Shown piece by piece: positions 5,783 through 7,812 of a stretch of DNA of 7,812 bases. The position numbers were made by a program, and so were the translations under genes. The stretch spans positions 1 through 7,812 of the forward strand of contig JAITTM010000085.1 of the NCBI GenBank assembly GCA_031286975.1, given 5' to 3'. Source of the DNA: Coriobacteriales bacterium (lineage in GTDB: Bacteria; Actinomycetota; Coriobacteriia; Coriobacteriales; UBA8131). The notes under the pieces are model-generated. The model ran no database searches and was not told the origin of the DNA. It was given only the letters and a program-made list of their open reading frames with translations. The stretch's first letter is position 1. Each line of letters begins with the position of its first letter.

Positions 5783-6514
5783 TTACAGAATGAGCCATAG
5801 AGCGGGGCGGACATAGACAGCACCGCCGGGGCTGTGAACATCGAGGCCGTCGGCGATGAGAGAGCCGTCGTTGCTGACAACCGCAGCGTGGTTCGAATCG
5901 GTGCCGGGCGAACGCAGCCACCAGTACCAGGAGCTTGGAGTTTGACCGTCCGCAGGAGAAAACAGATCGGCTGCCCGCGCAGAGTCACTGCTGAGGTACG
6001 TATTGACCTCGTCGATACTGAGAAGGAAGATCTTATCCGTGGTTTCATTGCCCCCTGCTGTTTTGTGCTCGGCATTATCGGGATTGACCACCTGGGTGGT
6101 AAGGATATCGGGCGACCAGCGGAATGCGGAGCTCAAGAACTCGCCGTTGAGCCAGGTGCGCAGGGTGCTGGTCTCCCAGGTGGTGGCTTCGAGTGTGTCG
6201 TTATAGGGTCTGGCCTCCAGGGCGTTTGTGGTGATTATCAAGGCCTTGCCATCTTCTACAGCAAGCACCTGCCATGCGATATCCTTGCCCTCATACTCGC
6301 CAAAGTGAGGCATGATCTCTCCCACCTGCCAGTTGGAAGCCAGCTCTGAAAGCGAGGAGCCTCTCGTGCCGCTGCCAGCACCGTTGGGGTTATCATTGGT
6401 GTTGTTGCCCGTGCTCTCCGTGCCATCCGTGTTTGCCGGTGTGCTACCACAACCAACAGCCGCCAGCATGGTTATGGCCAGCACCAACGCAAGTATTCCC
6501 CTCACTGTTTTCAT
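5783..6514 (-). CDS. Putative lipoprotein with a DUF6273-like C-terminal domain
   Basis: A 243-residue exported protein of unknown function. Residues 1-22 form a lipoprotein signal: MKTVRG, a hydrophobic core, then AAVGC with Cys22 as the likely lipidated residue (Ala at -3 is less common than Leu). Residues 23-52 are a Gly/Asn/Thr/Ser-rich linker. From about 75 a globular domain follows, with WQVLAVEDGKALIIT (81-95), TTWETSTLRTWLN (111-123), WYWWLRSPG (196-204) and the ending VRPALWLIL (235-243). The WWLRSPG and VRPALWL pattern is what I recall for DUF6273 domains, probably related to C-type-lectin or formylglycine-enzyme-like folds; this is from memory, not a search. The ATG at 6514 has AAGGAG five bases upstream; an open frame to 6667 lacks such support. 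Expected location: outer face of the cytoplasmic membrane. It has no evident tie to ATP synthase. Confidence 0.85.
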   Translation of the reverse strand: MKTVRGILALVLAITMLAAVGCGSTPANTDGTESTGNNTNDNPNGAGSGTRGSSLSELASNWQVGEIMPHFGEYEGKDIAWQVLAVEDGKALIITTNALEARPYNDTLEATTWETSTLRTWLNGEFLSSAFRWSPDILTTQVVNPDNAEHKTAGGNETTDKIFLLSIDEVNTYLSSDSARAADLFSPADGQTPSSWYWWLRSPGTDSNHAAVVSNDGSLIADGLDVHSPGGAVYVRPALWLIL

Positions 6515-6656
6515 CTCCGCTCCTTTGTAGATGTTATATCGGCACAGAATGATAAACCGCGACACGCATCGGAGCAAAGGGACAGCGGGGACAGTTGGGG
6601 AAAGGTAGCGGGGGCTCGGTTCCGGTGCTATCGACCGCATTGCCACGCCCGCCCAC
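6515..6656 (-). other. 142-base gap upstream of the lipoprotein gene
   Basis: This gap separates the dCMP deaminase stop from the lipoprotein start. It holds a weak candidate -10 (TATAAC, 6538 to 6533 on the minus strand) without a clear -35 and very close to the start codon, and a G-rich stretch on the plus strand at 6579-6614. No intrinsic terminator with a U-run is seen after the deaminase gene. Confidence 0.5.
6579..6614 (+). other. G-rich tract with quadruplex potential
   Basis: Four G-runs of three to five bases (6579-6581, 6587-6590, 6597-6600, 6610-6614) are separated by 5, 6 and 9 bases, with GGGACAG occurring twice. The G-rich strand is the non-transcribed one relative to the template reading here, so the mRNA from the minus-strand genes would carry the C-rich copy. 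Quadruplex formation is possible but the last loop is longer than usual. Confidence 0.45.
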
Positions 6657-7112
6657 TCAAGGCTCAAGGTGATAGACGCGCGTCTTTATCCCTGATTCCG
6701 CAAGCATGGATTCGGTGAGTTCATCGGGGTAGGACTGATCGAAGACAATCTCCTGTATGCCGGCATTGATGAGCATCTTGGCACAGATGATACAGGGTTG
6801 CGTGGTGACATAGACCGTGGAGCCGTCGATGTTGATTCCGTTTTTTGCCGCTTGGATAATGGCGTTCTGCTCGGCATGAAGACCCCGACACAGCTCGTGC
6901 TGCTGTCCGCTGGGAACACCCAGCTGCTCGCGCAGGCAGCCGCGATCAAGGCAGTGCTCGATGCCCTGCGGCACTCCGTTATAGCCCGTTGCGAGGATGC
7001 GCTTATCTTTGACGATAACGGCACCAACGGCGCGGCGGCGGCAGGTGGTGCGCTGTGACACCAGGTGGGTTATCTCCATGAAATACTGATCCCAGTCAGG
7101 TCGCCTGTCCAT
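6657..7112 (-). CDS. comEB: Deoxycytidylate (dCMP) deaminase
   Basis: A zinc enzyme deaminating dCMP to dUMP, the substrate of thymidylate synthase, in the cytoplasm. The 151-residue length fits the family. The zinc and catalytic motif HAEQNA (His79, Glu81) and the second zinc half-site PCIICAK (Cys107, Cys110) are intact, and [14 protein letters not shown] (41-54) is the typical nucleotide-binding loop of dCMP deaminases rather than cytidine or riboflavin deaminases. Extra Cys/His residues (Cys54, Cys59, His72, Cys75) between the halves may bind a second zinc; that is inference. The ATG shares one base with the upp stop (TAATG), and no strong ribosome site is seen just upstream, so reinitiation after upp is likely. 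The name comEB is used for this family in Gram-positives and does not itself imply competence. Confidence 0.93.
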   Translation of the reverse strand: MDRRPDWDQYFMEITHLVSQRTTCRRRAVGAVIVKDKRILATGYNGVPQGIEHCLDRGCLREQLGVPSGQQHELCRGLHAEQNAIIQAAKNGINIDGSTVYVTTQPCIICAKMLINAGIQEIVFDQSYPDELTESMLAESGIKTRVYHLEP

Positions 7113-7768
7113 TATTTGGTCCCAAAGATGCGGTCGCCGGCGTCGCCGAGGCCGGGGACTATATAGGCGCTCTCGTCCAGATGATCGTCGATGGCGCAGG
7201 TGTAGATAGTGATGCGCGGGTCGGTGTCGACCACGGTCTGGATACCCTCGGGTGCCGCGATGATGACCAGCAGGCGGATGCGCTCCGAGGGCACGCCGCG
7301 CGCCTTGATGAACTCGATGGCGGCACTGGCGCTGCCGCCCGTCGCCAGCATGGGATCGACGATGAGCACCTCGCGCGTTTCGATATCCTCGGGGAACTTG
7401 CAGTAATACTCGACGGGCAGATGCGTCTCGTGGTCGCGATAGAGCCCAATGTGCCCTACGCGGGCAGCCGGAATCAGCTCAAGGATGCCCTCGACCATGC
7501 CCAAACCGGCGCGCAGGATGGGCACAATGGCCACCTTGCGCCCTTTGAGGGTGTAGGCGGTTGTCTGGCAGATAGGCGTGGTGACCTGCGTGGGCTCAAG
7601 CTGGAAGTGCCGCGTAGCCTCGTAGCCCTCGAACATGGCAAGCTCCTTGATGAGCTCACGGAACTGCTTGGAGCCGGTTTCCTTATCGCGCAGCAACGTG
7701 AGCTTGTGCTGCACCATGGGGTGATCGATCACCATGACGTTTTTGGAGAAACCCGGGATATTGGCCAT
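7112..7768 (-). CDS. upp: Uracil phosphoribosyltransferase
   Basis: Makes UMP from uracil and PRPP in pyrimidine salvage, in the cytoplasm. At 218 residues it is near the usual 208-210. The PRPP-binding loop is [11 protein letters not shown] (137-147), RAGLGM (86-91) is the conserved loop before it, and the C-terminal uracil-binding region [13 protein letters not shown] (206-218) is complete. The ATG at 7768 has TAGGAG about seven bases upstream. It is followed with a one-base overlap by the dCMP deaminase gene, making a two-gene pyrimidine unit. Placement of upp and a dCMP deaminase upstream of the atp operon recalls an order I know from Clostridia and other Gram-positives. Confidence 0.97.
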   Translation of the reverse strand: MANIPGFSKNVMVIDHPMVQHKLTLLRDKETGSKQFRELIKELAMFEGYEATRHFQLEPTQVTTPICQTTAYTLKGRKVAIVPILRAGLGMVEGILELIPAARVGHIGLYRDHETHLPVEYYCKFPEDIETREVLIVDPMLATGGSASAAIEFIKARGVPSERIRLLVIIAAPEGIQTVVDTDPRITIYTCAIDDHLDESAYIVPGLGDAGDRIFGTK

Positions 7769-7795
7769 GTCTGTCTCCTAGGGAAGTGATGGGTA

Positions 7796-7801
7796 ATTGT
7801 A
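7796..7801 (-). promoter_or_regulatory. Candidate -10 element upstream of upp
   Basis: TACAAT on the minus strand matches the -10 consensus at five of six bases and lies 28 bases before the upp ATG, which would give a leader of about 20 bases containing the ribosome site. The matching -35 would fall at or beyond the window edge, so it cannot be judged. The rest of 7769-7812 shows nothing else. Confidence 0.3.
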
Positions 7802-7812
7802 GTGCCTGCCAT

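Noticed and set aside
5783..6514. Target protein of a diversity-generating retroelement
   Set aside because: The C-terminal domain resembles lectin-like folds used by such targets, but no reverse transcriptase, template repeat or adenine-biased variable repeat is visible in the window.
1..7812. Mobile element, CRISPR array, phage or defence system
   Set aside because: No transposase, integrase, terminal inverted repeats, spaced direct repeats or defence-type domains were found; the content is mostly housekeeping genes.

Overview
All supported genes in this window lie on the minus strand, so transcription runs from high to low coordinates. The window is bacterial. The proteins look most like those of a Gram-positive, high-GC lineage. 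I favour an actinobacterium of the Coriobacteriia type (Olsenella, Atopobium or Collinsella relatives). This rests on overall protein character, frequent GTG/TTG starts with strong Shine-Dalgarno sites, and the gene order. It is inference and was not tested by any search.

Reading in the direction of transcription, the right end (7812 to 6657) holds a pyrimidine pair. upp (uracil phosphoribosyltransferase) is followed by a dCMP deaminase gene of the comEB type, joined through a one-base TAATG stop/start overlap. One salvages uracil to UMP and the other turns dCMP into dUMP for dTMP synthesis. Next, flanked by two larger non-coding gaps, is a single lipoprotein gene (6514 to 5783) with a low-complexity linker and a C-terminal domain resembling DUF6273.

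From 5515 to the left edge is an F1Fo ATP synthase operon in the classical order: atpI-like, atpB (a), atpE (c), atpF (b), atpH (delta), atpA (alpha), atpG (gamma), atpD (beta, cut by the window edge). atpC would be expected just outside. Junctions from atpF onward are tight: an 11-base overlap (F/H), abutting genes (H/A), a 10-base gap (A/G) and a 1-base overlap (G/D). Larger gaps flank atpE, including a 130-base gap with a perfect 9-bp hairpin between atpB and atpE. The catalytic and proton-path residues are intact (a-subunit Arg187, c-subunit Glu50, alpha Walker A and arginine finger), so the enzyme should work. The c subunit lacks the Na+-binding residues, which points to H+ coupling.

I see no mobile element, CRISPR array, RNA gene or clearly new multi-gene system. 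The unusual points are departures within a conserved operon: a b subunit that appears to carry a cleavable signal peptide, an Ala/Ser-rich insertion in gamma, a short insertion before Walker B in alpha, a very short c subunit, three consecutive non-ATG starts (TTG, GTG, GTG), an unrelated lipoprotein gene between the pyrimidine and ATP synthase genes, and repeat or G-rich sequence in the gaps around it.
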